From the NCBI RefSeq assembly GCF_000024605.1, contig NC_013385.1:1297501-1361500 (forward strand): 64,000 nucleotides of DNA. Direction: 5' to 3'. The position numbers were made by a program, and so were the translations under genes. Positions 48,288 through 57,800 of this stretch are shown piece by piece. The number at the start of each line of letters is the position of its first letter. Within the stretch, counting starts at the first letter, position 1. Under the pieces are notes generated by a model that was not told the origin of the DNA, searched no databases, and saw only the letters and a list, made by a program, of their open reading frames with translations. This stretch comes from Ammonifex degensii KC4. GTDB taxonomy: Bacteria > Bacillota > Desulfotomaculia > Desulfotomaculales > Ammonificaceae.

Positions 48288-51231
48288 AAACCTTACGCCC
48301 CACGGGTTTTCCCCCCGTCTGCTCGTTGACCAGCACCGGCACGCGCCGGTAGATTTTCTTGGTCAGCTCAGCGTCTTCGCGGGTGCGGAAGACGGGACAG
48401 GTGCGGGTGTTGGGGTTAAAGAGGGCCAAGTCCTCCGGGCTCATCTCAAAGACGCGGCGGCCGTCGCGCAATTGCTCGGTGCGGGTGAGGAAGAAGGCAA
48501 AGCGCAGCGGAGTTTTTTCTTCCCCTTGGCCCCGCATGGTAAGGAGGGAGAACTTATAGCGACTGTCGACTGCCGGGAAAATTCCCTCGCGGTTTTCGAA
48601 GTCATAAAGGCTCACCAGCCGCCCGGTCTCCACCAGGTGGGCGAAGAAGTGCTTGTTGGTGTCGTCGGTGGCGATGCCCGTGGGGAGCACCACGCCGGTG
48701 CGTCCGCCCGGGCGGAGGAGCTGGGAGAAAAGCTCGGCAAAGACGCTGTAAGTGTTGATGTCGCCGCGGGCGGTAAGCGGAAAGCGGCCGCTGGCCCGCA
48801 GGAATTTGCTTTGAGCCTCGGCGGCGTGCTTGGCCTCCTGATATTCCTCCCAGAGGGCAGGGTTGGTGGCCGGCAGGGCTTTAATGAGCCGCCGGCGCTC
48901 CGCCTTATTGAGGGCGTTGGCAATCTTCGGATCCCGGGTGGCAAAGAACTCTTCCTCCTGGAGCTTGATGCGCTCCCAGGGCGGGTTGCAGAGCACCACG
49001 TCGAAGCCGCCCTGCTCAAAGACTTCGGGGAACTCCAGGGGCCAGTGGAAGAAGCGGTGCTTTCGCGCCAGGTTCTTGGCGGCTTCGGCCACGCGCGAAC
49101 CAAGGCTTCGTCCCTCCAGATAAGAGAGGAGAGCATCGTTGGTCGGGATCCTTCCCTCTTCAAAGGCCTGCCGGGTGAGGCGGGCGAAGAAGGCGGCGGT
49201 GAAGATGTCGCACGCCGTGCGCCAGTACTCCTTAGCCTTCTCCAGCCCGGCGTAAAACTCGGCCTTGAGGCGGACACTCTCCACCATGTCGTCGGACAGC
49301 TCGGACAGCCGCCGGTGCTCTTCCGCGAGCCGGCCGACCGGATCGGCAACCGCAGGGGAGCCGAAGGAGATGTAGGACTGGTCTTTCTCCCTCCGGTTCA
49401 GCCTCTTGAGCTGCTGCGCCAGTTTCCTCTCGTCCCCTTCGACCGGGTCGAAGGCCTCCTCGGGGATGCCCTTCCGCAGCACCCCCAGGTCGAGGACCCC
49501 CACCAGGGAGTCCCCGCACTTGATGCGGTGATCGAGGAAAGTGAGGGGCTTTCCGGGCAGGTGCCCCTCAATCCATAAGGCCACCTTGCAGAGCTCCACG
49601 GCCATCGGGTTTTTGTCCACGCCGTAGAGGCAGTGGGTAATGACCTCCCGCACGGCCTCACGTACTTCCTCCGGCGCCGGCTCGTCCGCCCCGGTGCGCA
49701 CCCGGGCCAGCTCCGCCCCCAGCCGGCGCGCCGCCGTCAGCAGGAAGTGGCCAGAGCCGCAAGCCGGGTCGCAGACTTTTATCGACAGGAGGGCCCTTTC
49801 CTTCTCCTCGGGCGAGCCTGCCTCCTTGAGCCTCTCCTCCATCACAGGCACGAGGGCGCTTTTCACCAGTTCCTCGACCAGTTCGCGCGGGGTGTAGTAG
49901 GAGCCGGTGGACTTGCGCTCCGTCCCGGGGGCGAGGTCGAAGTCGGCTTGGCCGGGGAAGACGGGACAGTAGTCCAGCAGGCTCTCGTAGACGCTGCCCA
50001 GTTCCTCCACGTCCAGAGCCGCGTAGTTGACCCGGCGCCAGGGAGAGCGATCGTCCTCCCGGTACACGGAGAGGTGCCAGAGAGCTTCCAGGAGCGACCG
50101 GTTGCTCAGGCTGAGGCCGGCCAGGTCGGCCAGGGCCTGGGACTCGAAGAGGGGCCCGTTGAGCGGGGGCAGTCCCAGGTGCTTCCCCAACTCTTCCTCC
50201 TCCAGGAGGCGGAAGGTGACCTTGAGCCCTTCCCAGAGATCGCCGTGCTCGGTGTAGGCCCGCCGGTTCTCGCACAGCCGACGCAGCCGGGTGACGCTGT
50301 AGTGCTCCCGGTAGACCCGGTTGGCGGTGAGCAGGTCGCGCTCCTCCGCCACCAAGAGGAAAAGGAGCCGGTAGACCAGGCGCAGGAGCTGCCGGTAGTA
50401 GTCGGCGGCCGAGAGTTCGCCGGAGGCGATTTTGTCTCTGAGAAGCTGGTTGTCCGGGTGCCGGAGAAAGCCCCGCCCCAGGATCTTTATCGCCTTCTCC
50501 ACCCCGTCCCGCAGGCGGTCGCGGACACGGCCGCCCTGCTCTATCGTGTCAAGGTAGTACCTCTCCAGCCAGCAGTCGGCGGGGGGCCCTCCTTCCCGTG
50601 GCAGGCGGGAGCGGTGGGCCAGGCGGTAAAAGAGGACAAAGTCGGCGAAGTTCCGCCCCTCCATCATCTCCCGCAGGTCGAACTCTATGTAGGCAGGCCT
50701 GGTGAGGCAAGGGGAGGCCCGGAGGATGCGGAAGGCAAAGCCGTTGGTGACCACGCCCCAGAGGTGCTCCGAGCGGTTGAGGTACTCCTGGACCAGGGAG
50801 TGGGGAGCGAGCCGCGGCCTACCCGCGGGCGGGCGGCGGTCCAGCGGCTGGCGGCAGCCCACGATGTGCACCGGAGGGGCGTCGTCACTCGTGCCAGCGC
50901 GGTGGGAGATGGCGTAGGTCTTCCCTTCCACCTCTGCAGCCCGGGGCATGTAGACCAGTTCGTACCCCAGGAGGCTCAGCAGCGGGATCACCCACTGGTC
51001 CCGGGTAGCGCTGGTAGCAGGGTCAGACTCGGGAAGGCGGTCCAGGCGGTGCAGGAAGGCCTGCCAGTGCTCCAACGCCTCCTGCCAGGCCGCGGCAGCT
51101 TCGCTCTCTACCCTTCCCTTCTCCAGCCCGAAGTCCTCCGGGCGCTGGCCCTCAGCCACGCCGTCGTAGATCCGGTCGACGAGGTCTGCGGCCAAAACGC
51201 CTCCCTCAATCCTCAGGCAGGAAAAGCGCAC
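48274..51231 (-). CDS. DISARM-like adenine-specific DNA methyltransferase (PglX/DrmMI-like), N-terminal part
   Basis: A 985-residue frame with a helical N-terminal region and a complete catalytic core. Motif I is DPACGSGHFLLTAARRL at about residue 430, motif IV is NPPWERI at about 700, with GVDKNPMAVELCKVALW between. The enzyme should methylate adenine-N6 to mark host DNA. GTG at 51231 is the start; its G is shared with the stop of the SNF2 helicase gene (TAGTG), so they are tightly coupled. The frame ends GRKVYEDV after a one-base slip; the rest continues in the next entry, giving about 1,330 residues in all. The size and gene order fit class 1 DISARM-related modules. Confidence 0.82.
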   Translation of the reverse strand: MRFSCLRIEGGVLAADLVDRIYDGVAEGQRPEDFGLEKGRVESEAAAAWQEALEHWQAFLHRLDRLPESDPATSATRDQWVIPLLSLLGYELVYMPRAAEVEGKTYAISHRAGTSDDAPPVHIVGCRQPLDRRPPAGRPRLAPHSLVQEYLNRSEHLWGVVTNGFAFRILRASPCLTRPAYIEFDLREMMEGRNFADFVLFYRLAHRSRLPREGGPPADCWLERYYLDTIEQGGRVRDRLRDGVEKAIKILGRGFLRHPDNQLLRDKIASGELSAADYYRQLLRLVYRLLFLLVAEERDLLTANRVYREHYSVTRLRRLCENRRAYTEHGDLWEGLKVTFRLLEEEELGKHLGLPPLNGPLFESQALADLAGLSLSNRSLLEALWHLSVYREDDRSPWRRVNYAALDVEELGSVYESLLDYCPVFPGQADFDLAPGTERKSTGSYYTPRELVEELVKSALVPVMEERLKEAGSPEEKERALLSIKVCDPACGSGHFLLTAARRLGAELARVRTGADEPAPEEVREAVREVITHCLYGVDKNPMAVELCKVALWIEGHLPGKPLTFLDHRIKCGDSLVGVLDLGVLRKGIPEEAFDPVEGDERKLAQQLKRLNRREKDQSYISFGSPAVADPVGRLAEEHRRLSELSDDMVESVRLKAEFYAGLEKAKEYWRTACDIFTAAFFARLTRQAFEEGRIPTNDALLSYLEGRSLGSRVAEAAKNLARKHRFFHWPLEFPEVFEQGGFDVVLCNPPWERIKLQEEEFFATRDPKIANALNKAERRRLIKALPATNPALWEEYQEAKHAAEAQSKFLRASGRFPLTARGDINTYSVFAELFSQLLRPGGRTGVVLPTGIATDDTNKHFFAHLVETGRLVSLYDFENREGIFPAVDSRYKFSLLTMRGQGEEKTPLRFAFFLTRTEQLRDGRRVFEMSPEDLALFNPNTRTCPVFRTREDAELTKKIYRRVPVLVNEQTGGKPVGRKVYEDV

Positions 51232-54092
51232 TAGCGCGTCACCCCCTTGGGCACGGGAAGCAGAACCAGGAGCCCGAGCAGGTCGGGAGGGAGTTGCGGG
51301 CGCACCGCCAGGCCCCGCCGGAGCAGGCCGGCGGCTGCCCTCACCCGCCGGTGAGCCTCCTCCAGCCGCCGAGCCCTCTCCCGAACCACGGCCTCGACCC
51401 GGGGCAGGAAACCCTCCCAGCGGCCCAGCATCTCGGACAGCACCTCGCGGCGCTCCTCCGCAGTGACGGGCGCTTCGGGGCCGGCCTCTGCGAGAAGCGA
51501 GAGGGCTTCTCCTTCCTCCAGCACCGTGACCTGATCCGGGAGGGTCCCACGAAAGCCTGCGACTAGCACCTCCTCGGCCAGCAGGCTCCGCTCCCGGCCA
51601 GGCTCGTCCAGCAGGTAGCGCACCCGCAGGAGCGTGAGGACCGTACGGCGCCGCACCTTGGTCGTGCGCACGACACCGCAGCGCGCCGCCGGCACGTTGC
51701 CCGCCCCGGCGAGGGCGCCTTCCAGCAGGTACCGGGCCAGGGCGGTGACAAAGGGGTGGTTCCGCCCCAGGTACGTCGCCCCTTCGGGAGCAGGAGTCTC
51801 GAAGGCCACCCGCCACGGGTTCTCCGGCAGCGCCTGGCGCACGACAAAGGGGAGGTCGACGCCGCGGGGGACGTAAAGGCTGAAGCTACCGTCTCTATCC
51901 TGGCGGACCCCGCAACCCAGACGCTGCCAGGTGCTCAGCACGAACCGGCGCACCGCCCCGGGGTCGCCCAGGACCCTGTCGGTCTCCTCCAGCTCCCGCT
52001 GCACCTCCTCGGGCTTGATGGACCGCTGGGCGAAGCGGGTGCGGGTCTCCTTCTCCCTGCCGGCGGCTTCGTCCCACCGTTTGTGAAACTCCTGCACGCG
52101 GGGGTCGCCGAAAAGGCTCAGCTGCACGTAACCGCGTCCCCCGTCCCTCGCGCGGGCGAAGAGGGCTCGCAGGACGGCCTCCATGACCGACTCGCTGTCC
52201 TCGGGGACGGGCACCGACACCCCCAGGCTCCGGCGTATCTCTCTGGCCTTGCGCAGGAGCACGTCCAGCACCGCGCCGTCCACCGGGTTGTCCCGGCCGT
52301 AGAGGAGGACGGCCTTGACTTTCTTCGCCCGCTGCCCGAAGCGGTCCACCCTCCCCTCCCTCTGCTCCAGCCGGTTGGGGTTCCAGGGAAGGTCGTAGTG
52401 GACCACGGCGGTGAAGTAGTCCTGCAGGTTGACGCCCTCGCTCAGGCAGTCGGTGGCCACAAGGACGCGGCGCGGGTGGCGGGAAAGGGCCAGGACCGCC
52501 CCGCGCCGGTCCTCCTCCGGCCGGGCACCGGTCACCGCTTCCACAGCCAGGTCGGGAAAAGCGGGAGCCAGGCGGCGCCTGAGTTCCCCGGCCACGTACT
52601 CGGCTGTGGCCACGTACCGGCACCAGACCACGGGCTGGTACCCCTCCCGCAAAAGCTCGGACACCACCTGGGCGCACCGCACTACCTTGGTGTCCTCCTC
52701 GCTCCCGCACAGGGCTTGAGCCTGCCGGGCAAACTGGCGGAGCCTCTGCCGCTGAGCCTCCGAGAGTTCGCTCCCCCCTTCCTCCACCGCGTGAGCCGGC
52801 TCCGCGTCCACGGGCTCCTCGTCGGGCAGGTCGTAGACGAAGGGAGCGTAGGCAGCGTCCCCTACCTCCTTCTCCCCCTCGGGACGGCCTGAAGCCTGCT
52901 TCAGCAGGGCGGCCACGGCGGCGGCAGGACTTGACATAACACACCGCAGCAAGGAGAGGGCCGCCCAGAAGCAGATGCGCCGGCGCCAGCCGGTGAGGGC
53001 CTCGCCGGCGCGCACGAGCTCCCGGCTGAAGCTGTAGACACGCTGGAAGAGGTCCCGGTACGCCGGGGATAGCTCGTAAGTTTCCTCCACGCTCTCCCGC
53101 TCCGGAAAGCAGGTGTGCTCGCCCAGCCAGCGTGCTATGTCCGGGCGGCGCCTCTGCACGAAGTGGCGCGCCACTTCCTCCCGTTCTTTATCCGTGAGGC
53201 TGCGGAAGCTTAGTCTGGCGAAAGAGGGGCGCAGCAGTGCCAGCAGAGAGACAAAGGACTCCTCAATGCCGCTGTGGGGGGTAGCGGTGAGGAGCACGAG
53301 GTGCCTCCCGGGGTCGGCTGCCAGGGCTTTGAGCAACTCGTGGCGCTGCTGCTGGGCGCGGGAGGCACTGCCCGGCTGGGCCGCCCCGTGAGCCTCGTCC
53401 ACGATCACGAAGCGGGGGCAGTGGATGAGAAAGTCCGCCCGGTGCCGCTCCGACTTGGCGTAGTCTATGCTGACCACCAGGTGCTCGTAGTAGCTGAAGA
53501 TGCTGGGCTCGCCGGGGGGCAAGCCGCGCTCCAGCCGGCTCACCGTGCCCGAGCGCACGACCTCCGCGTGGATGTGAAACTTCTCCGCCAGCTCCCTCTG
53601 CCACTGGTCGCAGAGGTAGGGCGGGCACAGCACACAGACGCGGTCTATCTCCCCCCGGTCGAGGAGTTCCCTGGCGATAAGCAGGGCCTCTATGGTCTTG
53701 CCCACACCCACGTCGTCGGCTATTAAGATACGCACCGGGTCGAGCCGCAGGGCCATCAGGAGAGGCACCAGTTGGTAGGCGCGGGGCCGCACCGAAATTC
53801 GGCCTAGACAGCGTAAAGGCGTGGCCCCGTCCCGCAACAGGAGCCGGGCGGCGTTCCACAGAAGTTCCACGCCGAGAACTTCCCCGGCTTCCTCCGGGGC
53901 GGGAAGGGGAAACGCCGCCGGCTCAAGCTTCTCCAGGCCCGCTTCGACCAGGGGGCGGTACACACCGCACTCCTCTTCCTCGTCCCCAACCAAGGGACGG
54001 AGCCTGATGACCTCCGGCGAACTCGAGGGCAGCACCACCCACTCGCGCCCCCGACAGCGCACGATACTGCCCGGTGCCGCTACCACGCCCAC
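51231..54092 (-). CDS. SNF2-like helicase (DrmD-like) of a DISARM-related system
   Basis: A 953-residue SNF2-family ATPase. Walker A is IADDVGVGKTIEA, motif II is VIVDEAHGA, motif III is LLTATPHSG. Motifs V and VI are DCLSEGVNLQDY and RLEQREGRVDRFGQ. An N-terminal and a long C-terminal region flank the motor, as in DrmD. It should translocate on DNA, probably to find unmethylated or phage DNA for its partners. The GTG at 54092 is chosen; GGGGGAGGGAAG lies just upstream, and the frame beyond it is a non-homologous extension over the helicase end. It begins 2 bp after the upstream helicase stop. Confidence 0.85.
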   Translation of the reverse strand: MGVVAAPGSIVRCRGREWVVLPSSSPEVIRLRPLVGDEEEECGVYRPLVEAGLEKLEPAAFPLPAPEEAGEVLGVELLWNAARLLLRDGATPLRCLGRISVRPRAYQLVPLLMALRLDPVRILIADDVGVGKTIEALLIARELLDRGEIDRVCVLCPPYLCDQWQRELAEKFHIHAEVVRSGTVSRLERGLPPGEPSIFSYYEHLVVSIDYAKSERHRADFLIHCPRFVIVDEAHGAAQPGSASRAQQQRHELLKALAADPGRHLVLLTATPHSGIEESFVSLLALLRPSFARLSFRSLTDKEREEVARHFVQRRRPDIARWLGEHTCFPERESVEETYELSPAYRDLFQRVYSFSRELVRAGEALTGWRRRICFWAALSLLRCVMSSPAAAVAALLKQASGRPEGEKEVGDAAYAPFVYDLPDEEPVDAEPAHAVEEGGSELSEAQRQRLRQFARQAQALCGSEEDTKVVRCAQVVSELLREGYQPVVWCRYVATAEYVAGELRRRLAPAFPDLAVEAVTGARPEEDRRGAVLALSRHPRRVLVATDCLSEGVNLQDYFTAVVHYDLPWNPNRLEQREGRVDRFGQRAKKVKAVLLYGRDNPVDGAVLDVLLRKAREIRRSLGVSVPVPEDSESVMEAVLRALFARARDGGRGYVQLSLFGDPRVQEFHKRWDEAAGREKETRTRFAQRSIKPEEVQRELEETDRVLGDPGAVRRFVLSTWQRLGCGVRQDRDGSFSLYVPRGVDLPFVVRQALPENPWRVAFETPAPEGATYLGRNHPFVTALARYLLEGALAGAGNVPAARCGVVRTTKVRRRTVLTLLRVRYLLDEPGRERSLLAEEVLVAGFRGTLPDQVTVLEEGEALSLLAEAGPEAPVTAEERREVLSEMLGRWEGFLPRVEAVVRERARRLEEAHRRVRAAAGLLRRGLAVRPQLPPDLLGLLVLLPVPKGVTR

Positions 54093-54093
54093 C

Positions 54094-54885
54094 TTAATCT
54101 TCCCTCCCCCTGCCGAAAATGTCGGGGTAAGCCCGGACCTGCTCCTCCAGGTCCCGGTCGGAGCGGATGACCACCACCCGGTAACCCAGTTCCCTGAGTT
54201 CCGCACGGCAGGCCTCGTCCCGCCGCCGCATCGCGTCCGCGTCGTGAACCGGACCATCGCAGAAGACGCAGATGTTGGGCTCGTAGAAGAAGTCGGGAAT
54301 GGCCGGGTAGTCCGCCAAAGCTTTCTGGGCCTCGTCCGGAAGCCTCCGCCCGGTGCGGTAGAGGTGATCCAGAAAGCGGCGCTCCAGCTCCGAGCGTGAG
54401 TCGGTGAGGGAGCGAAGCCAGCGGTAGTGCTCATCGTAGGGACGCTCCGCCTTCTCCTCCCTGGTGAAGCCGGAGGCCAAGCGGGTCAGGGCCTCATACA
54501 CGAGGTGGCGGTTGAGGCGGTGATGATCGAGTTGGTTGGTGTAGGAGAGAAGGCAACCGTAGCAGGCCCGCGCGCAGCCCTCCTCGGCACCAAAGTGGCA
54601 GCGCTTCAGGGCCGCGCGGGCCACCCTCGCCAGCGCCCCGCGGTCGCGCACCAACTGGCGCAGCACCCCTACCCCTCCCTCTGCAGCCTCCCAGTAGAGG
54701 ATGGCGCGTGACTCCCCCTCCCCGATACGCTCGGAGGCGATCTCGGCCTCCTCCACCTGGAAGACCTGCTCCATGCCCCGCTGAAGGGCGTACTGTAGAG
54801 TAGCCAAGAAGTCTTCTTCCCGCCAGGATGGGTCAAGGGGATAGACCAGCAGGAGGTTCTGGGTGTCCCTCACGACCAGGCGCAC
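54094..54885 (-). CDS. DUF1998 and nuclease-like C-terminal part of the large helicase (after frameshift)
   Basis: A 264-residue continuation of the large helicase in another frame. It begins at VRLVVRDTQNLLLVYP and contains the DUF1998 metal motif (CHFGAEEGCARACYGCLLSY). It ends in a compact nuclease-like domain (IPDFFYEPNICVFCDGPVHD, then AELRELGYRVVVIR) of the Vsr/DUF559 pattern, where Asp of PDF and Asp of CDG with the following His are candidate active-site residues. The preceding residues in this frame are low-complexity Gly/Arg and are not real. Fusion of a DUF1998 helicase to such a nuclease would put recognition, translocation and cleavage in one chain. Confidence 0.75.
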   Translation of the reverse strand: MRLVVRDTQNLLLVYPLDPSWREEDFLATLQYALQRGMEQVFQVEEAEIASERIGEGESRAILYWEAAEGGVGVLRQLVRDRGALARVARAALKRCHFGAEEGCARACYGCLLSYTNQLDHHRLNRHLVYEALTRLASGFTREEKAERPYDEHYRWLRSLTDSRSELERRFLDHLYRTGRRLPDEAQKALADYPAIPDFFYEPNICVFCDGPVHDADAMRRRDEACRAELRELGYRVVVIRSDRDLEEQVRAYPDIFGRGRED

Positions 54886-57800
54886 CGCTCGTGCCTGGCA
54901 GAAGAGGCAGCAGGAAGGTCCTCCGCCACCTCCTCCTCTCCCTTTCCCACGAACTCTCCCGTAACGGGGTCGATCAGGAAGTGCTCCGCGGGCGGGCGGT
55001 GGCGCCAGCCGCTGTTCACGCGGTACAGAAAAGCCGAAGGGGCATAAACCAGGCGGAGGAGTTGCCCGCCGGCCTCGTCGCAAACCACGGCGGATGCGCG
55101 CCGGAACTTACCACCGGGGGCGGGGGCAAAGCGGAAGTGGGTCGACACCCGGTAGCCGCGGCGCACCCTTTCCTCCTCGCCGCAGGTGATGCGCTCCCGC
55201 CGCCTGGTCCTGACGTTGGGCATGTCCAGAAGCACCGCCACTTCGCTGTTGTGGGCGTCCAGCACGGTCCCGCAGTTGGCGCAGACGTCCGCCTTCTCGT
55301 CGTCGTGGTAGAAGCCGCACTTGAGGCAGAGCTTGGCCCTCCCCAGCCGTTCCTCAAAGCCGCCGGGCGGGAACGTGGCGCCCACCACCTGGTACTTGGC
55401 CCCGTCATGGTAGATGATGTTGAACGGACCGAACTCGGTGAGGGCCAGGAAGCGCGGCCTGGCGATGTACTCCCCCTCCCCACGCGGGACAAAAGCCCGC
55501 AGGGGGAGTCGGGGGAAGTTGTACCCGGGCAGGAAGCCCTCGCTGGCCAGGTAGCGGTAGGGATAGAAGTCGGCCTCCTCCCGGGCGTCGGTCTCGTTTA
55601 GCAACAGGCGGCGTTGCCGGTCGAGTTCCTGCATGATCCTGCGCGCCTCTTCCTGCTCATCCCGACGGCGGGAGCGGTAGTGCCTCTCCTGGGTCTCCCG
55701 CAGCCGCAGCATGGTCGCACGGTAAAGCTCGCGCCAGCGCCCGAAGGCCTCATCAAATGTGCGCGGGGCACGGCGCAGGACGTTCTCCAGCCACTCCTCG
55801 GAATACCAGTCGCTGTCCCGAAGGTCGGGGTCGCAAGTAGACAAGACGGCCCGGGCCTCCTCCAGGCACTCCTCAAGCCGCCTCTCCGAAAGCTCTATCT
55901 GGGCCCGCACCTCCTCCCGGAGAGGAAGGTTTTCAAGATCGTCTATGTCTATCCAGTCCTCGATAGAACCCGTTTCCGCGCGAAGCCCTACCTTGGCCAG
56001 CCAGATGGCGTGGACGTGCGCCCGGATAAGATCCTCGTTACCTAAGTCGATGCGAGGGCACTGGACCGCCCCGGCGACCATGTCCGCCCGGTGCCGGAAG
56101 AAGTACCGGTCGTGGCCGCTGCGCGCTGCGCAGTAGGTGAGTACCAGCGCGGGACCGCCGCGGCGGCCGGCCCGGCCGCTGCGCTGGGCGTAGTTGGCCG
56201 GCGTGGGAGGAACGTTGCGCAGGTGGACCACCCGCAGCTCGGCAATGTCGATACCGAGTTCCATGGTGGGAGAGCAGAAGAGACACTTGAGCTTCCCCGT
56301 CCTGAACCGCTCTTCGCGCTCCATCCGTCTCTCGTAGGGGATCTGTGCCGTGTGCTCCCTACCCTCGACCCCGCGCAGCTGGCTCGCCGCTTCCTGGTAG
56401 AACCTGCGGAAGAACTCGTTGACCTTCCGGCGTGCCTCGGTGTAGACCGGGCTTTCCACCCGCCGGGTGTACACGGGATCCGGCGGGGGCGGGTTCCCCT
56501 CACCCCGGCGCCACACCAGAGAGGAGGCATCGAGCTGCAGGTACACCCCATCCCTGTCGGAGTACCTGACCAGGTAGCCCCAGCTACAGAGGAGCCCCGC
56601 CAGCTGCAGGAGAAACTCGCGGTAGTCAGCGGGGGAAAGCTGGAGTTCCCGGCACAGGTAGCGGCCAATCCGGCTGCGCTCGCTCAGACTCCTCTTCCTG
56701 TGCCTGAGGTCCGCCGTGCCCTCGAGGACAAACCTGGAGGCGGGCCGGAACCAGTCCTCCTCTTCCCACCACTGCTCGTTTATCTCCTGGCTTATCTTCC
56801 GGCGCAGGCGTTGCTGGTGCTCCTCCTGGAGGCAGGGGGCGTTAATGGCCAGGTGGTGCCGGAAGTAGTCGAGGAAGGCCTTGACAAGACGGTAGCGCTC
56901 CTCCGGGGAAAGAAACGCCAGCGGCCCGCAGGCACGCCACCTATCCCCGTCCTCGCAGAGTTCCCTCAGGCCCCGGTAGTCAACCTCGAGGAGGCCGCAC
57001 TGCTCCAGGTTGGGCTGAACAACGCGCCAGCTGCGCTGAAGATCTTCGTAGAGGCGGTACTCCACCAGGTCGCGGAAGGTCCGCCACACGTCGCGCCCCC
57101 GCGGGGTGCTTGGGTCGAGGTCCGGGTTCTGGGCCACATCCTGCACCTCAAGGCCCAAGAAGGAGATCACCTTGTCCGTGAGTTCGTCATAGCGAAGTTC
57201 GCCGTGGGCTTCGAGGGCGCGGTAAAGGGCCGCCCGGAGCAGGGAGAGGCGGACGAAGTCGTTGAAGTGTCCCGCCTGGAGCGAGGCGTCCTGGCGGTTG
57301 TCGGTGAAGCTCAGGACTTTGCGCTCCTTCTCCTCCAGGCCCGCCTCCTCGGCGTGCAGCAGGGCCGAAACTGTGAGGACAGTGGTCGCACTGCTGCGCC
57401 CCTCGCTGGAGAGGCGGGTCAGCTTGCGGAACTCTCTGTCCCGGCGGGTGTATACTTCCCCGCAGCCGAGGCAGAGGAGGAAAGGCTTGGGCTGAAAGAA
57501 AGCCTTGACGGCGCCGGGGGCCGGCTCTTCAACAAACCTGCCGTCGGGGTAGACCCAAACCTCCCTGGGAACCGCGTCCCGGTACGACCTCTTCACCCTC
57601 CCCCTGTCGTCAAGCCACTCCGGAGGGAGGTGCTCGGGATCGGGCGCCCACCCTCCCAGTTCCTCCTCCAGGGCCAGATACCCGGGAGTGACCGCCCCCG
57701 CCGGGTCGAAGAACTCTCCCTCCGGCTCGCGGGGAAGGAAGCGCCTCTCTGCCTCGTCAAGCCACACGTCATAGTATGCTTGCCCGCACAGACGGCAGAA

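Noticed and set aside
48244-49578. 444-codon plus-strand frame opposite the methyltransferase
   Set aside because: Shadow of the catalytic region with its NPPW motif on the minus strand.
49633-51234. 533-codon plus-strand frame opposite the methyltransferase
   Set aside because: A product of very GC-rich codon bias; no ribosome site or recognisable domain.
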